Source: Granulicella sp. S190
Lineage (GTDB): Bacteria > Acidobacteriota > Terriglobia > Terriglobales > Acidobacteriaceae
Length of the DNA stretch: 64,000 nucleotides
Direction: 5' to 3'
Assembly: GCF_009766095.1 (NCBI RefSeq)
Contig: NZ_LMUD01000014.1
Location: 509,588 to 573,587, forward strand
Shown here: positions 63,166-64,000 of the stretch, one piece after another
Position numbering within the stretch: the stretch's first letter is position 1
How the letters are laid out: each line of letters begins with the position of its first letter
The notes under the pieces: model-generated
What the model was told of the DNA's origin: nothing
Databases searched by the model: none
Seen by the model: the letters and a program-made list of their open reading frames with translations, nothing else
Made by a program: the position numbers and the translations under genes

Positions 63166-64000
63166 TCAGCGTACACGACGTTGGTGAGTACTTGGAATCT
63201 GCATATCTTCCCTGTACTTCGCAACCGTTCTGCGAGTCACCTGGATCCCCTGCCGTTGCAGCTCCGCCGCGAGCTGATCGTCCGTCAAAGGCTTCCGTTC
63301 ATCCTCTTCCTCGATCAGCTTCTTCACCTTGCGTTTCAGCAGAACCAGCGGCAGATCGCCGCCCTCCGGCCCGTTCACCCCCTCGGAGAAGAAGAACCGC
63401 AGCTCGAAGACGCCCTGCGAGGTATGCACATACTTATTCGCCACCGCGCGGCTAACCGTCGAAGGATGCACCCCGATCTCCTCCGCAACCTCTTTAATCA
63501 TCATCGGCTTCAGCGCGTTGACGCCGTGCTCCAGAAACTCCTGTTGCCGGCGGACGATCACCTCGCAGGTGCGCACAATCGTGTTCTTCCTCTGCTCGAT
63601 GTTCCGCAGCAGCTGAATCGCCGACTTGTACCGTTCCTTCACATACTCTTTGACTTCTTTCTCGGTCTGCTTCTGTTGCAGCATCTTGCGATAACCCTGA
63701 TTCAGCCGCAGGGTCGGCATATCCTCTTCGTTCATCAGCACGACATAGACATCGTCCCGCTTCACAAACGCAACATCCGGCTCAATCAAACGGGTCTCGC
63801 TCTGGTTGTAGCGTTGACCAGGCCTTGGGTCGAGCGTACGAATAAACTCCACCGCCGCATTCACCTCGTCCGCCGTGCGTCCGCAGCTTCGGGTCAGCTC
63901 GCGCATGTCCTTCTTCTGCAACAGAGCCAGGCAGTTCGTCACAATGTGCGTTGCGATGCTGAAGATGTCTTCGCGCCCCGGACTTTCAGCGGCGCTCAGC
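63166..64000 (-). CDS. rpoN: RNA polymerase sigma-54 factor, C-terminal part (cut by window edge)
   Basis: The final 278 codons of a sigma-54 factor; the frame stays open to base 64000, so the true start lies outside the window. The visible part holds most of the core-binding domain and the DNA-binding region: KEVAEEIGVHPSTVSRAVAN is the helix-turn-helix and RRTVAKYREDMQIPST contains the RpoN box (RRTVAKYRE). Sigma-54 directs transcription that needs enhancer-binding activators. It starts the run rpoN-hpf-rapZ. Confidence 0.95.
   Translation of the reverse strand, partial: LSAAESPGREDIFSIATHIVTNCLALLQKKDMRELTRSCGRTADEVNAAVEFIRTLDPRPGQRYNQSETRLIEPDVAFVKRDDVYVVLMNEEDMPTLRLNQGYRKMLQQKQTEKEVKEYVKERYKSAIQLLRNIEQRKNTIVRTCEVIVRRQQEFLEHGVNALKPMMIKEVAEEIGVHPSTVSRAVANKYVHTSQGVFELRFFFSEGVNGPEGGDLPLVLLKRKVKKLIEEEDERKPLTDDQLAAELQRQGIQVTRRTVAKYREDMQIPSTHQRRVR

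Noticed and set aside
1..64000. CRISPR arrays or complete insertion sequences
   Set aside because: No regularly spaced direct repeats with unique spacers and no transposase gene were seen in the window.

Overview
The window reads as a chromosome segment of a Gram-negative acidobacterium, most likely of the Terriglobia/Acidobacteriaceae (Granulicella, Terriglobus, Edaphobacter type). I infer this from the combination of lipid A genes (lpxD, lpxL-type acyltransferase, msbA), a BshB1-type deacetylase, an FG-GAP/CRTAC1 plus multihaem cytochrome plus TPR operon, paired Tat-exported ferritin-like proteins, and the rpoN-hpf-rapZ-msbA-yicC-gmk-rpoZ order. No rRNA gene is present, so the genus is not settled.

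1-9034 is the right end of an integrated genomic island. It is visibly more AT-rich than the rest and carries a phage-type DUF5681-like gene, an OmpH/Skp-like protein, a serine recombinase, a large KAP-family P-loop NTPase broken by a single-base frameshift, a Rap1a/Tai-type exported immunity-like protein, and a DUF5677-type protein. It ends in a 48-nt copy of the 3' half of a tRNA-Cys gene (attR), preceded by four TGTAGTGR repeats and a perfect 17-bp inverted repeat. The intact tRNA-Cys and the integrase should lie left of the window.

9245-22200: a translationally coupled DUF4126 membrane protein and flavin disulfide reductase; a decayed HTH-plus-TOBE regulator; a leftward operon for exported/periplasmic proteins (FG-GAP protein, pentahaem cytochrome with TPRs, small exported protein, TPR protein); a leftward fucose-type set (transporter, dehydrogenase, lactone hydrolase); and tRNA-Leu(CAA) with its terminator.

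22100-31000: leftward housekeeping genes: meaB-epimerase fusion, tsaB, rimI, DUF465, psd, pssA, an Asd-like protein without the catalytic Cys, and a ROK kinase. Facing them are an ExuT-type MFS transporter and a FadR-type regulator.

31100-42200: metG, cupin, tatD, yajQ, polyprenyl synthase, then leftward a homocysteine methyltransferase/MTHFR fusion, xseB and a serine-acetyltransferase-like gene, then a lipoprotein and a BshB1-type deacetylase.

42200-52800: tandem ferritin-like genes, a MobB-like P-loop protein, lpxD and a lauroyltransferase, a GT-C-type membrane protein, a beta-barrel protein coupled to a monohaem cytochrome, a SYLF protein, a NarL-type regulator and dcd.

52900-64000: HU, priA, an RNase T2, family-4 uracil-DNA glycosylase, and the long leftward run rpoN (cut by the window edge), hpf, rapZ, msbA, yicC, gmk, rpoZ.
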